The notes under the pieces: model-generated
Databases searched by the model: none
What the model was told of the DNA's origin: nothing
The model's input: the letters and a program-made list of their open reading frames with translations, nothing else
Source of the DNA: Topomyia yanbarensis
Taxonomy: Eukaryota > Arthropoda > Insecta > Diptera > Culicidae
DNA: 64,000 bases
Assembly: GCF_030247195.1 (NCBI RefSeq)
Contig: NC_080671.1
Coordinates: 215,640,942-215,704,941 of the forward strand
Reading direction: 5' to 3'
In this document: positions 1 to 9,386 of the stretch, in pieces
How positions within the stretch are numbered: the stretch's first letter is position 1
Layout of the letters: each line of letters begins with the position of its first letter
Program-made: the position numbers and the translations under genes

Positions 1-205
1 GGACCAAACAACATGCTCAATGTCATGGTAACCTTCTCCACAAGCACAATGATTACCCTCAGCGAGCCCAATACGACGGAGATGCGCATCTAAAGTATAA
101 TGATTGGACATGAGCCTAGACATCACACGGATGAAGTCCCGACTTACATCCAATCCTTTGAACCATGCCTTCGTTGATACCGTTTCCGAGTTATCAGTGG
201 TTGAA
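1..205 (-). pseudogene. LINE ORF2 C-terminal fragment (after RNase H), I-superfamily
   Basis: Read on the minus strand, this stretch encodes the region downstream of RNase H in an RNase H-bearing LINE. It contains the string DFIRVMSRLMSNH followed by a C-x-C zinc-like motif and an EHVVW segment. It closely matches the end of the minus-strand LINE at 52.3-57.1 kb in this same window, but it carries residues past the point where that copy stops. It runs off the left edge of the window, and the homology fades near position 205. It is a fragment only, so no start codon or catalytic domain is present here. Whether it is a truncated copy or continues outside the window cannot be seen. Confidence 0.8.
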
Positions 206-728
206 AAATGGTCCAATTCATAAAATTCTAAAACTCATAACTTGAAAAAAATCTATCGTATTCAGCCAAAACAAAAAACAGATGTCAATTATTTCGTGCT
301 AAGAATGCAAGAAATTTTTTTGGTAGGAATCAAAATTGAGGTTGTAAATGGATTAAATATGTAAAACTACTCAACTTTTCGTTCATCAAGATGCCATTTT
401 TTAGCTCGTGAATTAGACGAAACGAACTATTTACAATGCACGAAAATGCTTCGTTGCAGATAACGAGTAGTGATTTTTTTTCATCGCATGATAATTATAA
501 TTCCACCCAAGAATTTTTTTCAGTGTAAACAAAAATGAAGTTTGTTTTGTGTTTTTCCAATGAGAGTCAAATTCACAGAATAAAAATAGTGATAGTGGTA
601 AATAAATTGACCCAAACATGTTCGTAATTTGTTCACGCCACTTACCCTCACCACCTTTTTTCAATGCTTGAGAGTTATTTTAGTTTGATATAACTGTATT
701 CTGGAACTTCTTACCACAAAATTTTAAT
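206..728. other. AT-rich spacer, nothing recognised
   Basis: I see no gene, RNA or known repeat here. The short open frame on the minus strand has no family features. Confidence 0.4.
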
Positions 729-946
729 ATATTCTGGTGGCAGTTGAAAATCGAAATATTGAACTTGCGCATTTCACTTTTTCCCTATTTGCAAAGTGGG
801 CAACTAATGCGCATCTTGTGTACATGTTAGAGAATCAAGTTGTGCATCATCTACACCAGTTGCGCTTTAGTTGCGTACGCTGAAAATAGGAGAAAAATTG
901 AAAGGCGCAAGTTCACTATTTCGATTTTCAACTGCAACCAGAATAT
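729..946. repeat. Fold-back (inverted repeat) element, about 218 bp
   Basis: Two arms of about 100 bp (729-829 and 846-946) are imperfect reverse complements. The outer end reads ATATTCTGG on the left and CCAGAATAT on the right, and both arms contain CAGTTGAAAATCGAAATA. The centre is only about 15-20 bp. The flanks show no clear target duplication. The structure explains why open frames appear on both strands here. It is probably a small MITE or hairpin element; the family is not recognised. Confidence 0.75.
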
Positions 947-1470
947 CTCGCTGTTTAAGTTGAAGCACCGAAACATCGTAATGCCTATAGCTGGTAGTGT
1001 CTCTTATTCGGACCTCAGTCGCATGATGGAATGTATTATCTGCAGAAGCCGCTTTTATCAAATCTTTTGGAAAATAGTCATAGCGGCAAACTGCCCTTTT
1101 CAATGAAAATGGCTAATTTTGCATTAAAATTTTGGTTTTCAGGGTTTTTTCAGGAAACTGATAGCACAGAGAACAGACATCCATGATCGAAATAAAAATA
1201 TTTAAAAAACGTGTGTAAACATTTGAATTAATATACGATAAACACTAGCGCCGCCACACCAACCTATCCCAACTATCCGTCAAATCCATTCCGGAACCGG
1301 TTCGAAATCTTGAATGGATTCAGTATGGAATCTTGCTCAAAGAAAACAACCGATTCCGACTCTATCAATTGATGCATTTGAGCTGAAAGTCCGAGCCGGG
1401 TTCCGACTAGTTTGACTGGGTAGAGGAATAACCGCTGTCAATTCTGTCGAGCTCCGCCACAAAAAAAAAA
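947..1470. other. Intergenic, no supported gene
   Basis: No coding or RNA feature can be supported. GC content rises around 1240-1460, with GCCGCCAC near 1251 and GCTCCGCCAC near 1450, but I could not pair these into convincing terminal repeats. Confidence 0.35.
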
Positions 1471-1573
1471 CATGACGACAGTAGCGCACCTGGTTTGGAT
1501 ATCCCAACTACCTTCGAAACCGTTAGAGATTTTACACAAGTTGAATGCTGAAGAAGGACGTCTGTTCTCTGTG
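1471..1573 (+). repeat. About 100-bp interspersed repeat (copy 1)
   Basis: The block starting CATGACGACAGTAGCGCAC and ending near CGTCTGTTCTCTGTG recurs almost unchanged at 37001-37102 in the same orientation. A short inverse piece (ACAGAGAACAGACATCC) lies at about 1166-1183. In frame it could be read as a peptide, but it sits in unrelated contexts, so I treat it as part of a mobile repeat. Confidence 0.7.
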
Positions 1574-2049
1574 GTAAAATATAGGCATTGTTTTAATTTA
1601 TTTAGATTTTAGTTGATTGTTATCGAAATATATGGATAAGTTTCGCACATATAACATTTTTTTCTAGTACACAATAGGGATGAGCACTTTGAAATAAAAT
1701 CGATGTTGTCAAACATCGATCCAAAAAGATCCGATGTAATATAGAAATACAACTTTTTTATCTTTTAATGACGAAAAATAAATTTACCCTTTCATTCACG
1801 AAAAATAGTTTAGACATCGATGATAACTTTTATGCACCGTACGGGCCAATCAACGTCAGATTTACAAATAAAATTTTAGTTCATTCCAAATTTATTTTCT
1901 TGCATTCTTTAACTAAAAATTTTTGACAGGTATTTTTGTTATGGCTGAATATAATATTTACTTCAACTTTTGAAGTTAGAAAAATTGAACATTGTTCAAT
2001 CGCTGATAGCTCGGAAAGTATTTGATGCATGGAAAAAATATTAAATTTA
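1574..2049. other. AT-rich spacer
   Basis: No gene or recognised repeat is seen. Confidence 0.35.
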
Positions 2050-2593
2050 AAACCTGTTTTAATCCACCTAGCGGTGCAATTGTGCCTTTCTCATTTCTCT
2101 AAACTATGGCACGGAGGCTTTTTATGTTCAACATAATCGTGGAAATGTCCATTACATTCTTAGTACACTTTGCACTTATACTCAATGGCATGCCAGCCAC
2201 GAACTTGATGAGCTACGTGTCGACGGTGAAACACTTGAAACAAAAAAATATCATACTCCATTAGCCTAATCAGCATTAGATCAATGTTATCTGCTTGCTA
2301 ACTCATTTTGTCATGCGGGGATGGGTATGTGAGGAGGGCGAAAGTCCCATGAATGAACGACTCCCCAGCTTAAATTGGTATGCTTTGTAATATAGTGGTG
2401 GTTTAAAGATGATGGGGTTGAAAGGGAGGGGTATGAGGTGGTGGTCTGAGCGGTGATTTAAGGAGATTTTTAAAGGAGGGGAGTGAACAGTAGAGGGGGG
2501 GGGGGGTGTAACCCCTCTCCGTAAACCATCAACTACGCCCCTGTTAAAATCCAGAAACCTTATGCGAGTTGAAAAAAAAATTTGGCCCTCCGG
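2050..2593 (+). repeat. Interspersed mosquito repeat, 5' part
   Basis: It begins with ACCTGTTTTAATCCACCTAG and a GTGCAATTGTGCCTTTCTC block. The same opening, followed by the same diverged body, occurs at 59757-60050. The body includes a poly-G tract at about 2503-2512. It leads directly into the duplicated GAAAGGC-ending unit at 2594-3648. No reading frame of note is present. It looks like a non-autonomous element of high copy number. Confidence 0.65.
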
Positions 2594-2955
2594 GATTAGG
2601 TTGACGTTTTTCAGAGTGATTGCATAACCTTTCTATATGAGAAAGGCAAAAATGTGCAAAATCCAAAAACGTGAATCTTCGTCAAATTTTTTTCGTGTTT
2701 GCATCAAATCTCGACGTTTTATGCACCTTGAATACATTTAGCATCAAAAATAAAAATTCTATTTTTAATTTTTCCTATAGTTTTTATGCGAAATTTCTGT
2801 GTGGCCGCACTCTGAAACCCGTAATTCCGGAACCAGAATTCCGATCGATCCAAAATTCAATAGCAGCCGATGGGAAGGTTGCACCTTTCATTTGAGACTA
2901 AGTTTGGGCAAATCGGTCCAGCCATCTCTAAGAAAAATGAGTGACATTATTTGAC

Positions 2956-3035
2956 ACATACGCACATACATACACACACACACATACACACACACATACA
3001 CACACACATACATACACACATACACACACACATAC
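2956..3035. repeat. (ACAY)n microsatellite
   Basis: A run of ACAC, ACAT and CATAC units lies inside the first duplicated unit. Its homologue in the second unit (3461-3531) is shorter. R1-clade LINEs of the Waldo type target this kind of repeat. Confidence 0.9.
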
Positions 3036-3460
3036 AGACTTTTTCCGATCTCGACGAACTGAGTCGAATGGGATATGACACTCGGCCCTCCGGGCCGGGA
3101 TTAGGTTGACGTTTTTCAGAGTGATTGCATAACCTTTCTATATGAGAAAGGCAAAAATGTGCAAAATCCAAAAACGTGAATCTTCGTCAAATTTTTTTCG
3201 TGTTTGCATCAAATCTCGACGTTTTATGCACCTTGAATACATTTAGCATCAAAAATAAAAATTCTATTTTTAATTTTTCCTATAGTTTTTATGCGAAATT
3301 TCTGTGTGGCCGCACTCTGAAACCCGTAATTCCGGAACCAGAATTCCGATCGATCCAAAATTCAATAGCAGCCGATGGGAAGGTTGCACCTTTCATTTGA
3401 GACTAAGTTTGGGCAAATCGGTCCAGCCATCTCTAAGAAAAATGAGTGACATTATTTGAC

Positions 3461-3531
3461 ACATACGCACATACATACACACACACACATACACACACAC
3501 ATACATACACACATACACACACACATACAGA
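3461..3531. repeat. (ACAY)n microsatellite
   Basis: This is the shortened counterpart of the run at 2956-3035, within the second tandem unit. Confidence 0.9.
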
Positions 3532-3648
3532 CTTTTTCCGATCTCGACGAACTGAGTCGAATGGGATATGACACTCGGCCCTCCGGGCCGGGATTAGGTT
3601 GACGTTTTTCAGAGTGATTGCATAACCTTTCTATATGAGAAAGGCAAA

Positions 3649-4058
3649 AAAGATGGGTGGGTAATGTCAGAGACATAACCGGAGTGAAGTAGAATACACT
3701 TTAGACTGGTTATACAAATGCTACAATTTTGACTATCTTCTGATCGGTTGTATTAAAAGCAGTTATTTCGTTATTTCTAATGGAAACACCGAAATAACGA
3801 TACACATACATCGAAATCTAAAATATTCGAACATATTTATCTATATGGTAATCCTAAAAAGAGCATTTAATGAATGTTATTGTAAATTCAATCATTACAC
3901 GAAACTGTCAACAAATCTAACTTTTTTTTCGTGCCATTCTACGACATGCCGACGATATTGTTCACAAGGGGCTCACTTACTATCCAACGCTCTTGGCAAG
4001 CCACTTTCTGATGCTTGTAATAACAAAACTTCAATTCGATTCTTTGTTGATAAATGAT
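3649..4058. other. Spacer at the edge of the histone remnants
   Basis: It opens with AGATGGGTGGGTAATGTC and GACATAACCGGAG, a signature that recurs at 39887 next to the second group of histone fragments. A degenerate minus-strand stem-loop-like string (ATCCTAAAAAGAGC) lies near 3850. The string AATCATTACAC plus AAACTGTC (about 3889) recurs at about 5738. I read the region as decayed histone-cluster spacer. Confidence 0.45.
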
Positions 4059-4160
4059 GACCCTGAAAAGGGCCTTTTGTTTGGGCAGTATTCGGCATTT
4101 AGTTGGAGCTAGTGGTTTTGTGCCACCTGAGACGGCATGACGGTGAACTTTTCTGACAGC
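4059..4160 (-). pseudogene. Histone H2B fragment (C-terminus) with 3' stem-loop
   Basis: On the minus strand a short stretch reads RHAVSGGTK, matching the conserved H2B C-terminal AKHAVSEGTK region, followed by decayed sequence. Downstream on that strand, at 4059-4074, lies GGCCCTTTTCAGGGTC, which fits the 6-bp stem and 4-nt loop of the replication-dependent histone mRNA 3' end. Most of the gene is missing, including the histone-fold core. Its neighbour H2A lies on the opposite strand, reproducing the usual divergent H2A/H2B order. The identification rests on one short motif plus the stem-loop, so confidence is moderate. Confidence 0.55.
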
Positions 4161-4259
4161 TACAAACGGACGGCCGCTTTTTCTTGTGTTCTTTAACGAT
4201 GTTTGGAAACATTAAGATCGACGTATATGATACGACGATACAAACAAACTAAAATTGAG

Positions 4260-4669
4260 CAGCAGCAGGCTAAGTTTTTATACCTGATTACAGCACAATG
4301 TAAGCTCGTCGTGTTGTCCTCAATATGTGTTCTTCGTAGCTCCTCCCCTTCGTTGGTCGGTACACAAGCAAATTGTGTTGAACGCGTCGGAGTGCCGTTT
4401 ACTTAGTAGCTGTAATGGAATACCTTGCTGTTAAAGTGTTAAAATTGGAAGGAAATGCTGCCCGTGACAACAAAAAGACGAATTATCCCAAGTCTTCAGC
4501 AGCTGGCGATTCGTAACATCGAAAGGTTGAACAAACAAGTAACCATTGCTCAAAAACAAAACATTCTATCGGGAGTGCTGCCCAAGAAGACCGAAAAGAA
4601 AGCATAAATCGAACGCTGAAACTCACAAATGAAATGCATATTGCTGTAAAAACTGTCCTTTTCAGGACA
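4260..4669 (+). pseudogene. Histone H2A pseudogene with 3' stem-loop
   Basis: H2A would be a core nucleosome histone of about 124 residues. Visible here are ERVGVPF (for ERVGAGAPVYL), then an in-frame stop, then [20 protein letters not shown] and DNKKT. Those strings match the H2A helix 2 and loop region. After that the frame breaks, and VLPKKTEKKA-like coding ends near 4604. The sequence TGTCCTTTTCAGGACA at 4654-4669 is a perfect histone 3' stem-loop in the right orientation. Stops and indels rule out a functional protein. The fragments are in gene order, so this is a decayed gene and not a processed copy of a polyadenylated mRNA. Confidence 0.85.
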
Positions 4670-4993
4670 ATCACACATTTTTGATTATGAACAAAATTGA
4701 AATTGCGAATCTGAATGGGCCAATCGACGAACTGCATTTCTATCGAGCAAATTTACCCGCCAAAAAACCATTTCCCGACAGGAAATTCTGTGCTGGAACA
4801 GTAATTTCTTTGCGATTTTGTCGTCTTTTGCACATACATAGTTTATTTGGAGTATTTTTGGAATTATCAAGTTGTCAATTTGCAACATTCTTTGAAAATA
4901 TTGTTGAACTTTTATAAATGAAGGCAAGAAAACGACTGTTTGACCGTCGTCCTACCAGCATCAGAGAAGTAGCAGATCAGCATTTTTCGCTAC
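4670..4993. other. Spacer between H2A and H3 remnants
   Basis: No gene is seen. Both strands carry short open frames of about 80 codons that have no family features. Confidence 0.4.
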
Positions 4994-5223
4994 ATGGCCC
5001 GTACCAAACAGACCGCTGGTAAGTCCACCGGAGGAAAGCCTCCCCGCAAGCAGTAAGCAACGAAGGCCGTGTAAAAGTGCCCCAGTCACGGTTGGCGTTA
5101 GGAAGCCTCATTGCTACCGAACAGAAACTGTCGCCCTGCGAGAAATTCACAGCTATCAGCAATCGAGCGGGCCTAAATTGTGACCCAAAATAAACCACAA
5201 ACCAACAAGTTCTTTTCAGGACC
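4994..5223 (+). pseudogene. Histone H3 pseudogene (N-terminal part) with 3' stem-loop
   Basis: The ATG at 4994 begins [20 protein letters not shown] and is then cut by a TAA where H3 has Leu20. Decayed matches to KSAPVT, VRKPH and ETVALREI follow, then a SYQQS string where H3 has RYQKS. The histone fold is absent: sequence jumps within about 40 bp to GTTCTTTTCAGGACC (5209-5223), a histone-type stem-loop. Arg8 is Gly and Ala15 is Pro. This is a truncated pseudogene on the same strand as the H2A fragment. Confidence 0.9.
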
Positions 5224-6063
5224 AGCCAATTATATTCCAGTAAGATATAAATGAAATTTTCGTTTTCCATTGCCTTACCTCCTCCTTTCCACCCGGCTTG
5301 AATTACTATCAATCTTGATGATGTTGTGCGGCGGGGGCACAGGCAGTTTCCATTATAGTGGAAAATTTAGGTTTCAGGCGCGTTTTTCCCAAAAGTTTTT
5401 TAGCTGTGCTGTTTTCAAGGAAGTTGTAGTTGAATTCAAAATAAAATAGTTTACTTCTATTGCCAGAAGTGGACCTTCCAACAAAAACTAGTCTGGCTCG
5501 CTTGAAATCGAATTGTACGGACCAACCACTGCTTTCACAAAATCCGTTATTTTCAGTAACTGTACATTCTACAGAATTAGTCACAACTATTTCCAATCAG
5601 CGCAAAAATCGAAGGTTTTCATTCAGTACAATAGCAAATTTTCACGTTTAAAAGAACAGGTAGCATTCTGGCCGAAAATTTTGAAACGGATCACCTTTAT
5701 CGAAACGTTAGAAAACGTTCGATTTTTGTAAATTGAATCATTACACTAAACTGTCTAAAAATATTTTTGATATTTTTGATAAAGAACAAAATTGAAATTG
5801 TGTTTCCAATACGGAGGTTATCAAACACTCAGGGTAAAGAGAGTAATGTAATACGGCACCTTGGTAAAATGCTTGAGAATTGAAACCTTTTTTGAGTGCG
5901 CCTAGTAAAAATTTTTTCCACTTCACTCCATTTTGTTTCTGACCATATTTGCAATTTGCGTACTGAAATAAATCATAATTTAGGGTTTAACGCAAATTGC
6001 TCTCCAGGGAGAAATAGTCCATGAAACAGAAAATGCAAACTTATTCTTTGAAATGATTTTGGT
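5224..6063. other. Spacer between H3 and H4 remnants
   Basis: No gene is supported. GTTATTTTCAGTAAC at about 5545 is a possible decayed histone stem-loop. AATCATTACAC plus AAACTGTC at about 5738 repeats a motif from 3889, which suggests duplicated cluster spacer. Confidence 0.4.
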
Positions 6064-6375
6064 GGCCCTGAAAAGGGACTTTTTTATAATGATACAAGTG
6101 AGTTCTACCTTTTCAACTTCTAAATCCATACAAAGTGCGTCCCTGCCGCTTCAGAGTATAGACGACATTCATTGCGGTTTTGCGCTTGGCGTGTTCAGTG
6201 TAGGTCACGGCATCTCGGATGACATTTTCCTGCACACCATCAGCATTCGTAGATTAAATCGGAGATGAATTTTACACCACCACGACGAGCCAGACGCCGA
6301 ATGGCGGATTTGGTGATTCCCTGGATTTTATCACGAAGAACCTTGCGATGACGCTTGGTACGGGAACGCAAACAT
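6064..6375 (-). pseudogene. Histone H4 pseudogene with 3' stem-loop
   Basis: Histone H4 is a 103-residue core nucleosome protein. On the minus strand the blocks [26 protein letters not shown] and ISDLIYE are visible. The TRGVLKVFL stretch is then lost, and after a frame change [29 protein letters not shown] and RTLYGF follow. The downstream sequence at 6064-6079 (GTCCCTTTTCAGGGCC) is the histone 3' stem-loop. The internal deletion and stop destroy the fold. Upstream (6376-6460) a TATATATAAC string may be the remains of its TATA box. It faces the H3 fragment instead of diverging from it, so the cluster is rearranged. Confidence 0.9.
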
Positions 6376-6640
6376 GATACCGCTCATTGTACCGTCCGGA
6401 CGAGCATGTTGCTCGTGTGGTAAGCGAGCACCCACTGATACAAAACAAGCTCGCGTGACCTGTATATATAACATCCCCGTATGTAATGAAACGCTTACAT
6501 GCTCCTTTTTGACGGCTCTGCGTGAGATATGCTTGCAAATTGCGCAGTTTCCTCGCTGTTTTCGAAGGATTTTATAAAAATCCTTGTTTTGGTTTATTTA
6601 TAGTAGTCGCACTAATTCCGAAATTTCATACGAAATACGT
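6376..6640. other. Upstream flank of the H4 remnant
   Basis: Non-coding. A TATA-like TGTATATATAAC lies near 6460-6472, oriented plausibly for the minus-strand H4 remnant. Confidence 0.3.
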
Positions 6641-7709
6641 GCACGAATTGAACTGAAAAAAGGTGCTAATTCGGCAAAGTCCCAAAAAGTCGATTTTTAT
6701 ACAAAAAAATTTTTGAGATAACATAAAATCTCGACGTTTCATGCATTTTAAAGATGGCATCAAAAATACGAATTCGATTTCTGAAATTTCATGAAAAAAA
6801 AATTTGAGCTCCGGCTTATATGGGAATTTCATATGTGACCGGACGGTCTAGTCTATATTTCCGGAACCATATAAGCGATCCGTACAAAATTTTATACACA
6901 TCTGTGGGGATAATATCATTTGGGACTAAGTTTGTGAAAATCGGCTCAGCCATTTCCGGGAAACTGATGTGAGTTCGTTAATTTTGAAAGATGACGGTTT
7001 TCCCGGGCACTTCCGGGACCGTCTATGGTGGTCAATATAGTCAACGAAAGTTTGGTTGGCCGTCGGTGACCTAGAACAGCAAATTTAAGTTGTTTTAGAG
7101 ACATTTTAGCGAAATTTTTACCTTTTTTGCTTTCATCGGAGTATCGGTTTGAATCGCAATTTGCTATGTGATCGCACGCCACAACCCGTAACTCCAGAGC
7201 CGGAAGTCGGATCGGGATGAAATTTATTAGCCATTTACGGGGGTGCAATACCTTTCATTTGAAACTAAGTCTGCTTGAATCGGTCTAGCCATCTCGGAGA
7301 AAACGATGTGACTGTTATTCTGAATTTGGATGCTTCCGCCGGGGCTTCCAGAACATCCAGATGATGGTGGCCAAAGAGACTTTGAATGGATGTTAGTGAC
7401 CTAATACTACAAATCGAAGCAGTTTTGGTCATATTTTGGAAAAAATTTCACTTTTATACATTCATTGCAGAATTTATTAAAATCGACATTTTCTGCGTGA
7501 TCGTACTCACCACCCTGTAATTCCGGAAGCGTAAGTCGGATCCATCAGAAATTCAATAGCAGCCTATGGAAACGTTGCATATTTCATTTGAGACTAAGTT
7601 TGTCAAAATCGGTTCAGCCATCTCTGAGAAAAATGAGTGATATTTTTGATCACATACACACACAGACGCACATACACAGATACATACACACACACATACA
7701 TACACACAT
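6641..7709 (+). repeat. Degenerate tandem repeat (about 335-bp units) ending in (ACAY)n
   Basis: The core CATTTGNGACTAAG followed by ATCGGTTCAGCCATCTC begins at 6917, 7256 and 7585, periods of 339 and 329 bp. Each unit also has a 'CCGGAAGTCGGATC'-like segment and a GTGATCGNAC segment. The whole block recurs in the same order at 35745-36740 and partly inverted at 38521-39118. It ends at 7649-7709 in an (ACAY)n run. The expected rest of the repeat (TTTGCCGAACTCGACG and onward) is absent because a LINE has inserted here. Confidence 0.8.
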
Positions 7710-7842
7710 AAAGGGGCATAAAGAGCGGGGGTGCACTAAGGCATATAAGTGCCTTATCTGCACCGCTAAGAAGCAAGCCCATAAACATGCTATGGGCGGA
7801 CCTTCGTGTCCCCTCGGCGAGTTAAATAAGAAGAAGCCGTGA
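7710..7842 (+). pseudogene. LINE ORF1 3' end (Gag-like, last CCHC knuckle), truncated
   Basis: Only the C-terminal 40 or so residues of ORF1 remain: GHKERGCTKAYKCLICTAKK, then HAMGGPSCP and a basic NKKKP tail. These belong to the last two cysteine clusters of an R1-type nucleic-acid-binding ORF1 protein. The homologous ORF1 in the inverted copy (26005-26875) shows the two upstream knuckles. The stop TGA overlaps the GTG that opens ORF2 (GTGA), the tight ORF1/ORF2 junction usual in R1-clade LINEs. Confidence 0.85.
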
Positions 7843-9386
7843 GAGTCACACAGCTAAATCTTAACCATTGTGCAGCAGCCCAACAGCTGCTGTGGCAGTC
7901 GGTCTCGGAGTCGAGGACAGATGTCGCCCTCTTATCAGACCCGTACAGCATCCCTTCCGGCAACGGCAATTGGGTGTCGGACGGGTCTGGAATGGTGGCA
8001 ATCTGTACAACGGGAAGGTTCCCGGTTCAAGAGGTAATACACCCCTCCGCCGAGGGTGTGGCGATTGCCAAGATCAATGGTGTGTTCTATTGCAGCTGCT
8101 ACGCCCCACCAAGGTGGCCAATAGAACAGTTCTACCAGATGATCGACAGGCTCTCGTCGGACCTCGTGGGCCGGAAACCGGTAGTAATAGCGGGAGACTT
8201 CAACGCTTGGGCAGTGGAGTGGGGCAGCCGCTGTACAAATAGCAGGGGTCAAGCGCTAATGGAAGCGTTTGCGAAACTCGATACTGTGCTAGCTAATGAT
8301 GGCTCCGCTAGTACATTCCGTAGAAACGGAGTGGAGGCGTGGATTTATTTGACCTTTGCCAGCCCGAGTATGGCTCCAGGCATGGAATGGAGGGTAGACG
8401 AAGGCTACACCCATAGCGATCATTTAGCAATCCGCTTTAAGATCAACTATGGTGTGCAGCATCCGAGGGCGGGAGATCCCTGTCAGGTACGCGGGTGGAA
8501 GTCCAATCACTTCGACAGCGAAGCTTTCACCGCGGCCCTGGGACTGGAGGCCAACACCGACAGTCTAAGCGGGGATGCGCTGGTAGCTGTTCTATCACGC
8601 GCATGCGACGCCACTATGCCGAGAAAAACACTGCCAAGAAACGGTAGATGCCCGGTATACTGGTGGAGTGCCGAGATTGCAGCTCTACGGTCAGCCTGTC
8701 TCAGAGCTAGACGTAGGATGCAAAGAGCTCGCACCGAGGATGCAAGAGAGAACCGCCGTGAAGTGTTTCGAGCTGCGAAATTAGCCCTTAACAAGGCTAT
8801 TAAAAGCAGCAAGAGAGCGTATTTCGACAACCTGTGTGAGAGTGCCAACGCGAATCCGTGGGGTGACGCCTACCGGATTGTGATGGCCAAGACCAAAGGG
8901 GGCTCCTCACCCCCAGAACGGTCTCCGGACCGGTTGGCAACGATTATCGAAGTACTCTTCCCGTCTCGAGCCACAAGCCCCTGGCCACCTGCACTACGAG
9001 ACAGTGCGGGCACGGTCGAAATGGTGGCTCCAGTGACGAACGAAGAACTACTCGCAGTGGCTAAATCCCTAGCAATGAACAAAGCTCCAGGGCCAGATGG
9101 AGTTCCGAACAACGCTCTCAAGGCAGCGATCATAGCGAACCCGAACATGTTCAGGCTAGCTATGCAGAGATGCCTTGACGAGTGCCGTTTCCCCGATAGA
9201 TGGAAAAGGCAGAAACTGGTGCTGTTGCCGAAGCCCGGGAAGCCGTCAGGCGACCCATCGGCGTACAGACCAATCTGTCTGATAGACACGACTGGCAAAC
9301 TGCTTGAGAGGATCATCCTCAACAGGCTCACCCCGTACGCGGAAGGACGGTCTGTCAAGCAACCAGTTTGGCTTTCGGAAGGGTAA
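7839..9386 (+). CDS. R1-clade ORF2, part 1: endonuclease and start of RT
   Basis: It is open for 515 codons from a GTG overlapping the ORF1 stop. It begins VTQLNLNHCAAAQQLLWQ, the R1-clade opening of an APE-type endonuclease. GDFNAWAVEWGS and the terminal YTHSDH are present, so most endonuclease motifs are intact. The usual IDVTF motif reads IYLTF here, losing a conserved Asp; the inverted copy keeps ID. A CPVYWWSAEI linker follows, then the RT fingers (NKAPGPDGVPN, LLPKPGKPSGDPSAYRP and LIDTTGKLLE). The frame ends at TAA after LSEG because RT continues one frame over from about 9330. Apart from that shift there is no stop. Confidence 0.9.
   Translation: MRVTQLNLNHCAAAQQLLWQSVSESRTDVALLSDPYSIPSGNGNWVSDGSGMVAICTTGRFPVQEVIHPSAEGVAIAKINGVFYCSCYAPPRWPIEQFYQMIDRLSSDLVGRKPVVIAGDFNAWAVEWGSRCTNSRGQALMEAFAKLDTVLANDGSASTFRRNGVEAWIYLTFASPSMAPGMEWRVDEGYTHSDHLAIRFKINYGVQHPRAGDPCQVRGWKSNHFDSEAFTAALGLEANTDSLSGDALVAVLSRACDATMPRKTLPRNGRCPVYWWSAEIAALRSACLRARRRMQRARTEDARENRREVFRAAKLALNKAIKSSKRAYFDNLCESANANPWGDAYRIVMAKTKGGSSPPERSPDRLATIIEVLFPSRATSPWPPALRDSAGTVEMVAPVTNEELLAVAKSLAMNKAPGPDGVPNNALKAAIIANPNMFRLAMQRCLDECRFPDRWKRQKLVLLPKPGKPSGDPSAYRPICLIDTTGKLLERIILNRLTPYAEGRSVKQPVWLSEG

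Larger units (their letters stand above)
2594..3648 (+). repeat. Recent tandem duplication (units of 505 and 493 bp) of the repeat's 3' part
   Basis: GATTAGGTTGACG starts at 2594, 3099 and 3592. The units 2594-3098 and 3099-3591 look identical outside their microsatellites, and a third partial unit ends at GAGAAAGGCAAAAA (3648). Each full unit holds a GGTCCAGCCATCTC core, an (ACAY)n run, an AACTGAGTCGAATGG segment and a GCCCTCCGGGCC palindrome. The 12-bp difference in period comes from the microsatellite. The identical 74-codon open frames in the two units are by-products of the duplication. Confidence 0.9.

Noticed and set aside
840..1106. Overlapping open frames on both strands
   Set aside because: They fall partly in a fold-back element and have no family features.
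2671..2895. Identical 74-codon frames here and at 3176-3400
   Set aside because: Identity is due to a recent tandem duplication of an interspersed repeat, not to protein conservation.
2956..3035. Possible CRISPR-like or telomeric array
   Set aside because: Simple ACAY microsatellite with no spacers.
8507..8848. Minus-strand frames of 100-160 codons inside the LINE ORF2 (also 8870-9358)
   Set aside because: Shadows of a GC-richer, well-supported coding strand.
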